Assembly: GCF_000425805.1 (NCBI RefSeq)
Contig: NZ_AUED01000001.1
Span: 372,001 to 436,000 of the forward strand
Origin: Pseudomonas vranovensis DSM 16006
Lineage (GTDB): Bacteria; Pseudomonadota; Gammaproteobacteria; Pseudomonadales; Pseudomonadaceae
Direction of reading: 5' to 3'
Length of the DNA stretch: 64,000 nucleotides
A program made the translations under genes and the position numbers. Position 1 is the first letter of the stretch, and the number at the start of each line of letters is the position of its first letter. The notes beneath the pieces were generated by a model that had not been told where the DNA came from, made no database searches, and saw nothing but the letters and a program-made list of their open reading frames with translations. Positions 48,326 to 57,152 of this stretch are shown piece by piece.

Positions 48326-49613
48326 CGTGCCTCAGGCCAAGTTCCTCCAGATGGAGAACAAGTTCCGCGGTTTCGTAGCGGGCTTCGGCTCTGGCAAGAC
48401 CTGGGTAGGCTGCGCGGGCATCTGCAAGCACGTTTGGGAGTGGCCCCGGATCAACTCCGGCTACTTCGCCCCGACTTACCCGCAGATCCGCGACATCTTC
48501 TTCCCGACGATCGAGGAGGTTGCCTTCGACTGGGGCCTGAGGGTCAAGACGAAGGAGAGCGACAAAGAGGTCGAGTTCTATAGCGGCGGCCAGTACCGCA
48601 GCACGACCATCTGCCGCTCGATGGAGAAGCCCCAGACCATCGTTGGCTTCAAGATCGGGCACGCCTTGGTCGACGAGCTCGATGTTATGCCCGCGATGAA
48701 GGCTGAGCATGCCTGGCGCAAGATCATTGCCCGGATGCGCTACAACATGCCGGGCCTGAAGAACGGCGTTGACGTGACCACCACCCCCGAGGGGTTCAAG
48801 TTCGTCTATCAGCAGTTCGTGAAGCAGCTGCGCGAGAAGCCGGCGCTGAAAGACATGTATGGCCTGGTCCAGGCGAGCACGTTCGACAACGAGCTGAACC
48901 TGCCGACCGACTACATCCCGTCCCTGATGGAGTCATACCCGGCACAGCTGATCCTGGCTTACCTGAATGGCCAGTTCGTAAACCTCAACGCGGGTTCGAT
49001 CTACCACGCCTATGACCGCAAGCTGAATACCTGCTTCGACTCAGTCGAGGCGGGAGAGCCGCTGTTCATCGGCATGGACTTTAACGTCGGTAAGATGGCG
49101 GCAATCACGCACGTCAAGCGCAGTGACGGCAAGCCCAGGGCGGTGGATGAGCTGATCGACGGCTTCGATACCCCGGACATGATCCGGCGCATCAAAGAGC
49201 GCTACTGGCGGCACAACGGCAAGGACTACGAGAAGACCTGCGAGATCAGGATCTACCCGGATGCCTCTGGTGGTTCGCGCAAGTCTGTCAATGCCAGTGA
49301 GACGGACATCGCCATCCTGCGCCAGGCCGGCTTCGCTGTGATCGCGCCAGACGCCAACCCGCCAGTGAAAGACCGCATCAACGCCATGAACGCGATGTTC
49401 TGCAACGCGAATGGAGAGCGTCGCTATCTGATCAACCCGCTGCGCTGCCCGACCTACGCGGATGGACTAGAGCAGCAGGTGTGGGCAGCCAACGGCGAGC
49501 CTGACAAGAAGTCGGGTGTCGACCACGCGAACGATGCGGGCGGCTACTTCATCCACCACGACTACCCGATCAGCAGGCCGGTCACTCACGTTCCAATCTC
49601 GTTCACTTTCTGA
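48312..49613 (+). CDS. Terminase large subunit
   Basis: 433 residues. ATPase: Walker A GFGSGKTW (24-31), Walker B ALVDELDVM. Nuclease: the first acidic residue in FIGMDFNVGKMAA, more acidic residues in IYPDASGG and GVDHANDAGGY. It cuts and packages phage DNA into the prohead. ATG at 48312 follows GAGGAAGCCTG; overlaps the small subunit by 14 bp. Confidence 0.93.
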   Translation: MPTLNVPQAKFLQMENKFRGFVAGFGSGKTWVGCAGICKHVWEWPRINSGYFAPTYPQIRDIFFPTIEEVAFDWGLRVKTKESDKEVEFYSGGQYRSTTICRSMEKPQTIVGFKIGHALVDELDVMPAMKAEHAWRKIIARMRYNMPGLKNGVDVTTTPEGFKFVYQQFVKQLREKPALKDMYGLVQASTFDNELNLPTDYIPSLMESYPAQLILAYLNGQFVNLNAGSIYHAYDRKLNTCFDSVEAGEPLFIGMDFNVGKMAAITHVKRSDGKPRAVDELIDGFDTPDMIRRIKERYWRHNGKDYEKTCEIRIYPDASGGSRKSVNASETDIAILRQAGFAVIAPDANPPVKDRINAMNAMFCNANGERRYLINPLRCPTYADGLEQQVWAANGEPDKKSGVDHANDAGGYFIHHDYPISRPVTHVPISFTF

Positions 49614-49621
49614 GGCCACCC

Positions 49622-51022
49622 ATGCCGAATTTCAGTCCCCGGGCAGAGTACTCGGAAGCCTTGCCCGGCTGGCAGCTGGTCAAGCGCTGCGTGGCCGGCG
49701 CCCGCGAGGTACGCAAGCACGATATCTACCTGCCGATGCCGGACCCGGAGAACAAATCCCCGGAGAACCTAGCGCGCTACAAGCAGTACAAGAAGCGGGC
49801 GATGTTCCTGAACATCACCGGGCGCACGCGCACCGGCCTGCTGGGCGCGGTCTTCCGCAAGACTGCGGAGCTGGAGCTTCCCGCTGGGGTCGAGTACCTC
49901 AAAGAGAACGCGAGCGGCGACGGCGCGAGCCTGGAGCAGCTCTCCAAGGATGCCGTGGGCGAATGCCTGGACGCCGGCCGGGGTGGGTTCCTTGTGGACT
50001 TCCCTGCGGTTGAGGGCGTGTCCTCTATGGCTGACATGCAGGGGCGCAGCGCGTTGATTCACCACTATGGCGCCGAGTCGATCATCGACTGGGATGAGCA
50101 GGTGGTCGATGGCGTAAAGCGACTGGTCTATGTCTGCCTGCTGGAGTGCGTGTCCGTGTTCAGCGCAGAAAGCCTGGAGCGGACCACGGGCACCCAGTTC
50201 CGAGTGCTGCTGCTGGTTGATGGCCGCTATGTGCAGCGTGTTTACGCCGAAGACGGCAACACCTACACCGAGGTCGCGCCGCTCGACAAGAACGGCCGCC
50301 CCTTCGACCACATCCTATTCAGCTTCTACGGCGCCCAGAACAACGACGCCAGCGTCGACAAGTCGCCCTTGGAAGACCTGGCCGACGTGAACATCCTGCA
50401 CTACGGCAACAGCGCTACGGTGGAGGAGAGCGGGTTCATCAGCAGTCAGCCGACGCTGTTCATCACCACTGATATCACCGCTGATGACTTCGCCAAGCTG
50501 AACCCGAACGGCATGCACATCGGATCGACTCGCGGCTATAACCTCGGCAAGAGCGGTACCGCAACCCTGGTCCAGGCAACCGAGAGCCAGCTGGCTCGCA
50601 CGCTGCTCAAGGACAAGGAGGAGCAGATGCTGATGATCGGTGCTCGCATCGTCCAGCAGGCTGGTGGCGCCGAGACTGCCGAAGCGGTGCGCATCCGGTA
50701 CAGCTCCGATAACAGCGTACTGGGCACCATCGCCGGCAACGTGTCGGAGGCCCTGAAGCGGGCCATCCTCGACGCTGAGCGGTTCATGATGGGCGAGCCG
50801 GACGAGGCTGGTACTGTCTTCTGGCTCAACCAATCGTTCTTCGACGAGACCATGACTGCCCAGGACATCCTGGCCCAGGTCCAGCTCTGGCAGCAGGGCT
50901 TCATTGCGAAGTCTGATGTTCGGACCAACCTGCGCCAGGGTGGCGTACTTGAGGCTGATCGGACTGACGAGCTGATCGACGAAGAACTGGCACGCGAACC
51001 ACCGGTGGGCGGCGATGAGTAA
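49622..51022 (+). CDS. Portal protein (DUF4055-like)
   Basis: 466 residues. Phrases YKKRAMFLNITGRTRTGLLG, LEQLSKDAVGECLDAGRGGF and GFISSQPTLFITTDI match the DUF4055 portal group. It forms the dodecameric vertex for DNA entry. Starts 8 bp after the terminase. Confidence 0.85.
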   Translation: MPNFSPRAEYSEALPGWQLVKRCVAGAREVRKHDIYLPMPDPENKSPENLARYKQYKKRAMFLNITGRTRTGLLGAVFRKTAELELPAGVEYLKENASGDGASLEQLSKDAVGECLDAGRGGFLVDFPAVEGVSSMADMQGRSALIHHYGAESIIDWDEQVVDGVKRLVYVCLLECVSVFSAESLERTTGTQFRVLLLVDGRYVQRVYAEDGNTYTEVAPLDKNGRPFDHILFSFYGAQNNDASVDKSPLEDLADVNILHYGNSATVEESGFISSQPTLFITTDITADDFAKLNPNGMHIGSTRGYNLGKSGTATLVQATESQLARTLLKDKEEQMLMIGARIVQQAGGAETAEAVRIRYSSDNSVLGTIAGNVSEALKRAILDAERFMMGEPDEAGTVFWLNQSFFDETMTAQDILAQVQLWQQGFIAKSDVRTNLRQGGVLEADRTDELIDEELAREPPVGGDE

Positions 51023-52061
51023 CGAAGGCTATCTGACCGATGCGGCCACGCGGCACCAGGTGCATGTCCAGCGCTACGCCGGAGGCACTCTGAAGAAGCT
51101 GGCCAAGTTCATCAGCAAGGCCATCAGCACAGCCAAGGCGCGCGTTGCCGACGGGTTGAGCCTGTACGGCAGCAAGCGCTACGAGCGGCAGATACAGGCA
51201 TTGCAGGGCGATCTGGCGACCATCTACGGCGACATGAAGAGGCAGGCCATTCTGGATCTGACAGAATTCGGCGGCTACGAGGCCGAGTTCAACATGACGC
51301 TGCTGGGCAAGGTCGTGAAGACGGTCGTCCAGCTGAACACGCCAGTACCAGCCCAGATCGCAGCGGCGGCCCTGGCCGATCCGATGGACCTTGAAGTCGG
51401 GAAGGGCAGGCAGCGCATCAGCATTGCTGGCGCTCTGGATGAGTTCGGCACCAAGAAGTCGGCCGAAATCATCAGCCAGATTCGGGTTGGTTCAGCCTTG
51501 GGCGAAACCAGCGACCAGATCGCCAGGCGCCTGGCCCCGCTTGGTGTGAAGCAAAAGGAGCAGGCTGCAGCACTGGTCAACACCATGACCAACCACATCG
51601 CCAGTACGGCGCGCGTGGAAGTGCTCAAGGACAACGACGACATCCTCAAAGGTATGCGCCGCATTGCCACCTTGGACAGCCGCACGACGCTTCTGTGCAT
51701 GAGCTTGGATCAAACCATCATCCCGCTGGACGGGCCCCGGCCTCCGTATCACTGGCGCTGCCGTACCACGCTGGTGCCGGTGCTCAAGGACGAATACGCC
51801 CGCGAGATTCCAGGCTCTACGCGTCCCTCTGTCGGGCCGGATGGTGTCGAGCAGGTCAGCAGCAAGACCAGCTACGGCGAATGGCTTGCCCGGCAGCCTG
51901 TGGCGTTCCAGAAGGACGTGCTCGGTCCGGCTCGCTATGAGCTGTTCAGCAAAGGCGAGCTGCCCATCGACCGGTTCGTCGACGACAACGGCAAGACACT
52001 GACCCTTCAGCAGCTGCGCGAGCGTGAGCCTATGGCTTTCGAGCGGGCAGGCATGAACTGA
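51015..52061 (+). CDS. MuF-like minor head protein
   Basis: 348 residues. The C-terminal half holds the Mu F/SPP1 gp7 core: RVEVLKDNDDILKGMRRIAT, SRTTLLCMSLDQTI, PYHWRCRTTLVPV. Head morphogenesis and ejection role is typical. Overlaps portal by 8 bp. Confidence 0.88.
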   Translation: MSNEGYLTDAATRHQVHVQRYAGGTLKKLAKFISKAISTAKARVADGLSLYGSKRYERQIQALQGDLATIYGDMKRQAILDLTEFGGYEAEFNMTLLGKVVKTVVQLNTPVPAQIAAAALADPMDLEVGKGRQRISIAGALDEFGTKKSAEIISQIRVGSALGETSDQIARRLAPLGVKQKEQAAALVNTMTNHIASTARVEVLKDNDDILKGMRRIATLDSRTTLLCMSLDQTIIPLDGPRPPYHWRCRTTLVPVLKDEYAREIPGSTRPSVGPDGVEQVSSKTSYGEWLARQPVAFQKDVLGPARYELFSKGELPIDRFVDDNGKTLTLQQLREREPMAFERAGMN

Positions 52062-52063
52062 TC

Positions 52064-52100
52064 CGCGCCACAAAACACCACATCGCGCTTTCGTGGCGCG
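52064..52100. repeat. Dispersed inverted repeat, copy C
   Basis: CGCGCCAC, 21-nt loop, GTGGCGCG: a perfect 8-bp stem directly after the stop of the MuF-like gene and before a terminator. Confidence 0.55.
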
Positions 52101-52108
52101 CACTTTCC

Positions 52109-52136
52109 AAGCCCTGGCTGAGCCGGGGCTTTTTTG
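52109..52136 (+). terminator. Terminator between MuF-like and scaffold genes
   Basis: AGCCCTGGC-tga-GCCGGGGCT followed by TTTTTG. Confidence 0.8.
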
Positions 52137-52178
52137 TATCCGCAGGCAGGGCCTGCACTACGTCTCTGGGAGACAGCA

Positions 52179-52889
52179 ATGACCTTGAAATTCCAACTGG
52201 ACAGCCTCGAAGGCGTCGACGAATCCATTCAGGCTCTGTACGTCGAGAAGGACGGCAAATTCGTTCTCGGCATCGAAGGGCTGCCACAGCCTGAGGATGT
52301 TTCTGGCCTGAAGTCGAAGGTCCAGGAGCTGCTGGATGAGAAGAAGGCTGCCGACAAGGCCCGCAAGGATGCCGAAGAGCAGGCCCGCTTGGAGCGCGAA
52401 GAGGCATTGCGCAAGTCGGGCAACGTCGAAGAGCTCGAGAAGTCCTGGTCCGAGAAGTACGCGCGCCGCGAAGCAGAGCTGACCGGCACACTCGAAAGCG
52501 AGCGCACCACTCTGCAAGGCCAGATTCGGGATCTGACTGTGGGCCGCACCGCTACCGAGATCGCGACCACTCTGGCCATCCCAGGCAGCGCCAAGGCATT
52601 GCTCCCCCATATCGAACGCCGGCTGAGCGTCGAGCAGCGCGACGGTAAACCCACCGTTGTCGTGCTGGACGCGGCCGGCAAGCTCTCGGCGGCAACGCTG
52701 GATGAGCTGAAAGCTGAATTCACCAACGATCCGGCCTTCGGTCCGCTGATCGCTGGTAGCAAAGCATCTGGCGGCGGGGCCGGAGGTGCTGGAAAGGGCG
52801 GCGGGGCCGCAAAAGGAAAAATCGGCGGCACCAAAGAGGAACGCACGGCAGCAATCGCTGACCGGTTCCCAGACCTCCCACTGAAATAA
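52179..52889 (+). CDS. Head scaffold protein
   Basis: 236 residues, strongly helical and charged (KVQELLDEKKAADKARKDAE), with a glycine/lysine-rich linker near residue 205-220 and a short C-terminal helix (TKEERTAAIADRFPDL) that probably binds capsid. Position before the capsid gene is diagnostic. ATG at 52179 follows GGGAGACAGCA. Confidence 0.8.
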   Translation: MTLKFQLDSLEGVDESIQALYVEKDGKFVLGIEGLPQPEDVSGLKSKVQELLDEKKAADKARKDAEEQARLEREEALRKSGNVEELEKSWSEKYARREAELTGTLESERTTLQGQIRDLTVGRTATEIATTLAIPGSAKALLPHIERRLSVEQRDGKPTVVVLDAAGKLSAATLDELKAEFTNDPAFGPLIAGSKASGGGAGGAGKGGGAAKGKIGGTKEERTAAIADRFPDLPLK

Positions 52890-52901
52890 GGAAAAACACC
52901 C

Positions 52902-53879
52902 ATGTCCCTGTCGCAAATGCAGGTTTTCAACGAATACATCATGCCGGCGACCATCGAAACGCTGGACCAGATGCTCGTTGCGTTCAACGCCGCCAGCCGC
53001 GGCGCAATCGTGCTGTCCCCGGACGGCTTCACCGGCGACTTCCTGCAGGAGTCTTTCTTCCAGACCCTGGCCGCCGCCCAGCGCCGCGTAGATCGCTACG
53101 CTGCCAACGGCGCCGCGCCGATCACCGACCTGACCGAGCTGAAGAACAGCTCGGTTAAAGTCGCCGGCGGCTTCGGCCCGGTGCGCTACGAGCCATCCCA
53201 GATGACCTGGCTGGAGCGTCCCACCGCCCAGGGCATCGAAGTTGCTTCGCGCGCCTTCGCTGAGATCCTGCTGAAGGATCAGCTGAACACTGCTATCGCC
53301 GCTCTGGTGGCTGCGATCACCGCCCAGGCCGCAGCAGTAAACGACGTGTCCGCCACTGCCGGTATTACCTATGCCGGCCTGAACAACGCCCACGCGAAGT
53401 TCGGTGATGCCAGCCAGAACCTGATCACCCAGGTAATGCAGGGCACCACCTACCACAAGCTGATCGGTCAGAACCTGGCTAACCAGCAGCAGCTGTTCCA
53501 GGCGGGCAACGTCCGAGTGATCGACATTCTCGGCAAGGTGTCGGTGGTCACCGATGCTCCTGCTCTGATGCAGGCGGGTGTCGATCCGGCGCCGGACAAG
53601 GAAATCATCCTTTCCCTGGTCCAGGGTGCAGCTCTGGTGCATGACGGTCGCGACATGATCAGCAACGTCGACACCACCAACGGCAAAGAGCGCATCGAAA
53701 CCACGCTGCAGGTTGATTACACCTTCGGCCTGGGCCTGAAGGGCTACACCTGGGACACCGTCGCTGGCGGCAAGTCCCCGACCGATGCCGAGCTGGCGAC
53801 CGGCACCAACTGGGACAAGACCGCCACCAGCATCAAGCACACCGCTGGTACGGCCCTGATCGGCGACGCCTCCAAGTAA
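52902..53879 (+). CDS. Major capsid protein
   Basis: 325 residues, MSLSQMQVFNEYIMPATIET onward. The segments ASRGAIVLSPDGFTGDFLQE, ALVAAITAQAAAVNDVSATA and GAALVHDGRDMISNVDTTNG resemble the major capsid proteins of related siphoviruses with the HK97 fold. Highly biased codon use fits strong expression. RBS AAGGAAAAAC. Confidence 0.85.
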   Translation: MSLSQMQVFNEYIMPATIETLDQMLVAFNAASRGAIVLSPDGFTGDFLQESFFQTLAAAQRRVDRYAANGAAPITDLTELKNSSVKVAGGFGPVRYEPSQMTWLERPTAQGIEVASRAFAEILLKDQLNTAIAALVAAITAQAAAVNDVSATAGITYAGLNNAHAKFGDASQNLITQVMQGTTYHKLIGQNLANQQQLFQAGNVRVIDILGKVSVVTDAPALMQAGVDPAPDKEIILSLVQGAALVHDGRDMISNVDTTNGKERIETTLQVDYTFGLGLKGYTWDTVAGGKSPTDAELATGTNWDKTATSIKHTAGTALIGDASK

Positions 53880-53929
53880 TCCAGTGATAGCGGGCCGGGC
53901 ACGTCGCCTGGCTCGCTGAGGAAAAAGTC

Positions 53930-54649
53930 ATGATCAAGAACAACATCTGGTACCTGGCAGGCCCGTTCCACCAGTACCGGGAAAACGTGAAGGCCTTGGC
54001 CCAAGAGCACGGCCTGCGCATTGTCGACGCCAACGCTGCCCAGAGCCGCGAGGGGGAGGCCGAGGACGTGCCTGAGGTGACCATCCGGCCTGAGCTGAAG
54101 GCCGTTGTTGTGGCGCCAGGCATCGGCCATCAGGACATGGAGTATCTGCGCTCTCAGCTCGGTGCCATCGAAGAGCTGGCTGTATCGCTGGAGTCTGGGG
54201 TCCTGGATGTTCCGCGCGGCGATGGTGTGGCGCTGCGAATCCATGAATCTGTAGTTGCACTACACAAGGACTTGGAGGCGCAGTCCGATCAACTTGTGTT
54301 GGTTCGGAAAATCGTTGAATCGTTCGCCGCGCAGAGCTTGGAGCGGCCAGAAGGTGAGCTTGGCGAAACCACTGACCACCTGCTCAAGGTGCTTGAAGCG
54401 GTCAACGCCGGAATTGCCAGCCTCCAGCGCGAGCGCGATGGGGAAGTCGAGAAGGCTCAGGATCTGCAGCGCAAACTGGATGAGTTCGTGGCGCAAACCG
54501 CTCAGGGCCGACAGGTGCCTGACGAAGAGCGAGAGGCGAAAGAAGTCGCGGAGCTCAAGGCTCGACTCGACGCCGCCAGCGTCAGCTACCGAGCCAATGC
54601 CTCGAAAGAGTCGCTTCAGAAATTGATCGACGATCTGTCGAAGGCGTAA
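53930..54649 (+). CDS. Structural-region protein with LEM/HeH-like C-terminus
   Basis: 239 residues. The N-terminal domain starts MIKNNIWYLAGPFHQYRENV; the middle is coiled coil (SLQRERDGEVEKAQDLQRKL). The last 35 residues (ELKARLDAASVSYRANASKE, SLQKLIDDL) match the HeH/LEM-like fold often found at the end of phage head-tail proteins. Role unknown. Confidence 0.65.
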   Translation: MIKNNIWYLAGPFHQYRENVKALAQEHGLRIVDANAAQSREGEAEDVPEVTIRPELKAVVVAPGIGHQDMEYLRSQLGAIEELAVSLESGVLDVPRGDGVALRIHESVVALHKDLEAQSDQLVLVRKIVESFAAQSLERPEGELGETTDHLLKVLEAVNAGIASLQRERDGEVEKAQDLQRKLDEFVAQTAQGRQVPDEEREAKEVAELKARLDAASVSYRANASKESLQKLIDDLSKA

Positions 54650-54688
54650 CACCGGGGCTACGGCCCCATTCATTCAAGCGGAGGCCTG

Positions 54689-55081
54689 ATGGCTACCTAC
54701 ATCACTGTGGCCGACGTCGACGAGATCCTCGGCCCAGACTGGACCACCGAGGACAAGAAGGCCGGCGCAGTCATGCAGGCCAACGCTTACCTGACCTCAC
54801 TGAACCTGGTCGGCGTCGACATGGACAATGTGCCTGACGATGTAAAGCAAGCTGGCGCCCAACTGGCCAAGTGCGCAGCCGAGGGCAAGCTGTACCAGCA
54901 GCAGACTGAAGGCTCGCTTGAGTCCAAGACGGTCAAAGCCGGTTCGGTATCGACCAGCAAGTCTTTCGGTGCGCTCGACCGGTCGAGCAAGGCCGCTCAG
55001 CCTGCGTGCGTGCAGTTGGCCCTGGCCCTGCTAACACCTTGGCGCAGCAATCCTTTCGCTTTTGCTGTAAAGAGGGGGTAG
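54689..55081 (+). CDS. Head-tail connector protein
   Basis: 130 residues. VDEILGPDWTTEDKKAGAVM and the helical pattern match adaptor proteins (DnaT-like annotation in relatives). It probably sits under the portal. Confidence 0.75.
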   Translation: MATYITVADVDEILGPDWTTEDKKAGAVMQANAYLTSLNLVGVDMDNVPDDVKQAGAQLAKCAAEGKLYQQQTEGSLESKTVKAGSVSTSKSFGALDRSSKAAQPACVQLALALLTPWRSNPFAFAVKRG

Positions 55082-55083
55082 CC

Positions 55084-55464
55084 ATGGGGCTGCGCGACGA
55101 TGTGCAGGCCGATCTGGCCGAGGCCTTCGATGAAGACCTAGCCGATGCGGTATCGACTTTTACCGGCACCTACATGGGCCCTGGTGTCTGGGACCCAGTC
55201 AACGAGACGACCACGGCCCAGCCAGTGACCTACACGGGGCGCGGCATCCTCGACGCCTACGATAGCCGACGCATCGACGGGGTGAACATCCTCGTTGGTG
55301 ATGTGCTGCTGATCTGCCTGGCCAACGAGGTCACCGACAAGCCTGCCGTAGGGCACAAGATCACTGCCGAAGACCTGCTCACCGGCGAGCAGGCGACCTA
55401 CACCATCGTCAGTCCCGGTATTGACCCGGCCAAGGCCCACTATGAGATCCAGCTGAGGAGGTGA
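55084..55464 (+). CDS. Head-tail joining protein
   Basis: 126 residues: YTGRGILDAYDSRRIDGVNI and LANEVTDKPAVGHKITAEDL are typical of the head-closure group. RBS GGGGGTAGCC; 2 bp after the connector. Confidence 0.75.
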   Translation: MGLRDDVQADLAEAFDEDLADAVSTFTGTYMGPGVWDPVNETTTAQPVTYTGRGILDAYDSRRIDGVNILVGDVLLICLANEVTDKPAVGHKITAEDLLTGEQATYTIVSPGIDPAKAHYEIQLRR

Positions 55465-55466
55465 CC

Positions 55467-56021
55467 ATGGCCAAGGGAAGAGGGTGGAGCGTTCCACCAT
55501 CAGCATTCCGGGAGGAGGTGGACGAGGCGGTGGCCACCAGGTCTCGGGTCATCGCTATGGCCATGCTTCGGGAGATCGTTTTCAAGTCCCCTGTAGGTAA
55601 CCCTGATCTCTGGAAGGTCAACACTGAACAAAGGGCCCGAAATGTCTCGCAGGCAGACGCCTATGACGCGGTGGCCCTGTCTCTCGGCAACAAGAAGCTG
55701 ACGAAGAAAGAGCGGGACCAGAACTTCTATGTGAACGACTTGGCCGCAGGCAAAGGCTACGTCGGCGGGAGGTTCCGTGCGAACAACATCGTGACGATAG
55801 GCGACCCTAGCTATTCCCAGTTGGATGCTACGGACGCCAATGGCTCAGCCACGATAGCGAAAGGCGCGGCCGTGTTGAACGGTGTTTCCGCCTACTCCGT
55901 CGTGTACATCCAGAACAACCTGCCATACGCGGAGCGCCTGGAGGACGGCCATTCCACCCAGGCGCCAGGAGGCGTCTATGCCGTCTCCTTCCATGGTGTC
56001 TCACAGGCCTACAGCTCATGA
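55467..56021 (+). CDS. HK97 gp10-like tail-joining protein
   Basis: 184 residues. SRVIAMAMLREIVFKSPVGN and IQNNLPYAERLEDGHSTQAP are characteristic of the HK97-gp10 type. ATG at 55467 has AGGAGG before it; preferred over a GTG two codons upstream. Confidence 0.8.
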   Translation: MAKGRGWSVPPSAFREEVDEAVATRSRVIAMAMLREIVFKSPVGNPDLWKVNTEQRARNVSQADAYDAVALSLGNKKLTKKERDQNFYVNDLAAGKGYVGGRFRANNIVTIGDPSYSQLDATDANGSATIAKGAAVLNGVSAYSVVYIQNNLPYAERLEDGHSTQAPGGVYAVSFHGVSQAYSS

Positions 56022-56422
56022 CCTTTGAACAGATCCGCAACATCGTCATCGGGCGCATGCAGCAGTGGACCGGTATCCCAGCGGAGAATGTGGACTACCC
56101 GAACAACGCCAAGCCATTCGATCCGGCTGGCAAGACCATCTGGGCGCGCCTGGCCGATATTCCTGGCCTGAGCAGTACTCCAGAGGTCGGAGTAGGGCCA
56201 TGCGTTCGCCGCACTGGGATCATCGTTATTCAGCTGTTCGTTCCGACCTACGAGGGCACTTTGGCGATCACGCGAGCTGCTGACACGCTGGTAGAACAGT
56301 TCGAGTTCTACAGCGATCCCACCGGCCCATTTGAGTGTCATGCGGCGTCCGCCCAGGTCGTCGGGGACGACGGCAACAACTGGTACCAGGTAAACGTGCG
56401 GATTCCATACCGGGCCTACTGA
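56018..56422 (+). CDS. Tail terminator protein
   Basis: 134 residues, MTFEQIRNIVIGRMQQWTGI onward, ending VVGDDGNNWYQVNVRIPYRA. It matches the lambda-U-like tail-terminator/DUF4128 class and is placed between gp10-like and tail-tube genes. Overlaps the previous gene by 4 bp. Confidence 0.8.
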   Translation: MTFEQIRNIVIGRMQQWTGIPAENVDYPNNAKPFDPAGKTIWARLADIPGLSSTPEVGVGPCVRRTGIIVIQLFVPTYEGTLAITRAADTLVEQFEFYSDPTGPFECHAASAQVVGDDGNNWYQVNVRIPYRAY

Positions 56423-56526
56423 GCCCCAATTCAGTTTCTGGTCACAGCTAGGGGGCACCTGAAAGCGCCTTCCCTGGGGCGTTGCTGTGGCCGATCTATT
56501 TCCAGGGCTATTGCAGGGGATACACC

Positions 56527-57051
56527 ATGGACAAACTGATTATCGGCGATACCGAACTGAGCGTGATTGATCATGGCGGGCAGCCCTGTCTAACGCTGTC
56601 GGAAGTCGCTATTGCGCTTTACGGAAAAGGGGGCGACCAAACTGACGCACCCTTTGATTCTGCTGTGCGCCAGGTGCAGAAGCTATACACGCGGCATGCC
56701 GATGAGTTCACCAAGACCATGACTGGCATGGTCAAGATGCAGACACGCGGCGGCGAACAGTATGTGCGCGTATTCAGCCTTCGTGGCGCCCACCTGCTCG
56801 GCATGTTTGCTCGAACCGAGCGCGCCAAGCAGTTCCGTCGCGCCGTACTTGATGTGCTGGACGAGCAGGTTCGCCAGGGCGAGACGCTCAGCGCCGAGTT
56901 TCAGCGAACTCTTCTCGAGTACAGCGGCAAGCAGGCCTTGGCCAGCCTCTGCGGGAAAGGCCTGCGTCAGTGGCAAAGGCAGAAGCCTCCGCTTGAAGCG
57001 AAGCTTGACGATCTTGCCTCGCAGATGCAGCCATCCCTGCCTCTTCATTGA
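56527..57051 (+). CDS. Antirepressor-like moron in the tail module
   Basis: 174 residues. TLSEVAIALYGKGGDQTDAP and GGEQYVRVFSLRGAHLLGMF, then ERAKQFRRAVLDVLDEQV, match the BRO-N/Rha-like antirepressor family. It has its own leader and terminator and interrupts the tail-terminator/tail-tube order, as morons do. ATG at 56527 follows CAGGGGATACACC. Target unknown. Confidence 0.72.
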   Translation: MDKLIIGDTELSVIDHGGQPCLTLSEVAIALYGKGGDQTDAPFDSAVRQVQKLYTRHADEFTKTMTGMVKMQTRGGEQYVRVFSLRGAHLLGMFARTERAKQFRRAVLDVLDEQVRQGETLSAEFQRTLLEYSGKQALASLCGKGLRQWQRQKPPLEAKLDDLASQMQPSLPLH

Positions 57052-57104
57052 TCTCGTAAATGTGATCTCGGCTCACAATTAGCCGACCAAAACCTCGCAA
57101 ATGC

Positions 57105-57128
57105 ACCGCCACATGGCGGTTTTTTTAC
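57105..57128 (+). terminator. Terminator of the moron
   Basis: ACCGCC-acat-GGCGGT followed by seven T. Confidence 0.9.
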
Positions 57129-57152
57129 GCCTATTGATAGGAGAAACACCCC

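Noticed and set aside
52158..53840. 560-codon minus-strand open frame across scaffold and capsid genes
   Set aside because: It is antisense to two well-supported phage genes, has a low-complexity composition, lacks a ribosome site and reads against the late operon.
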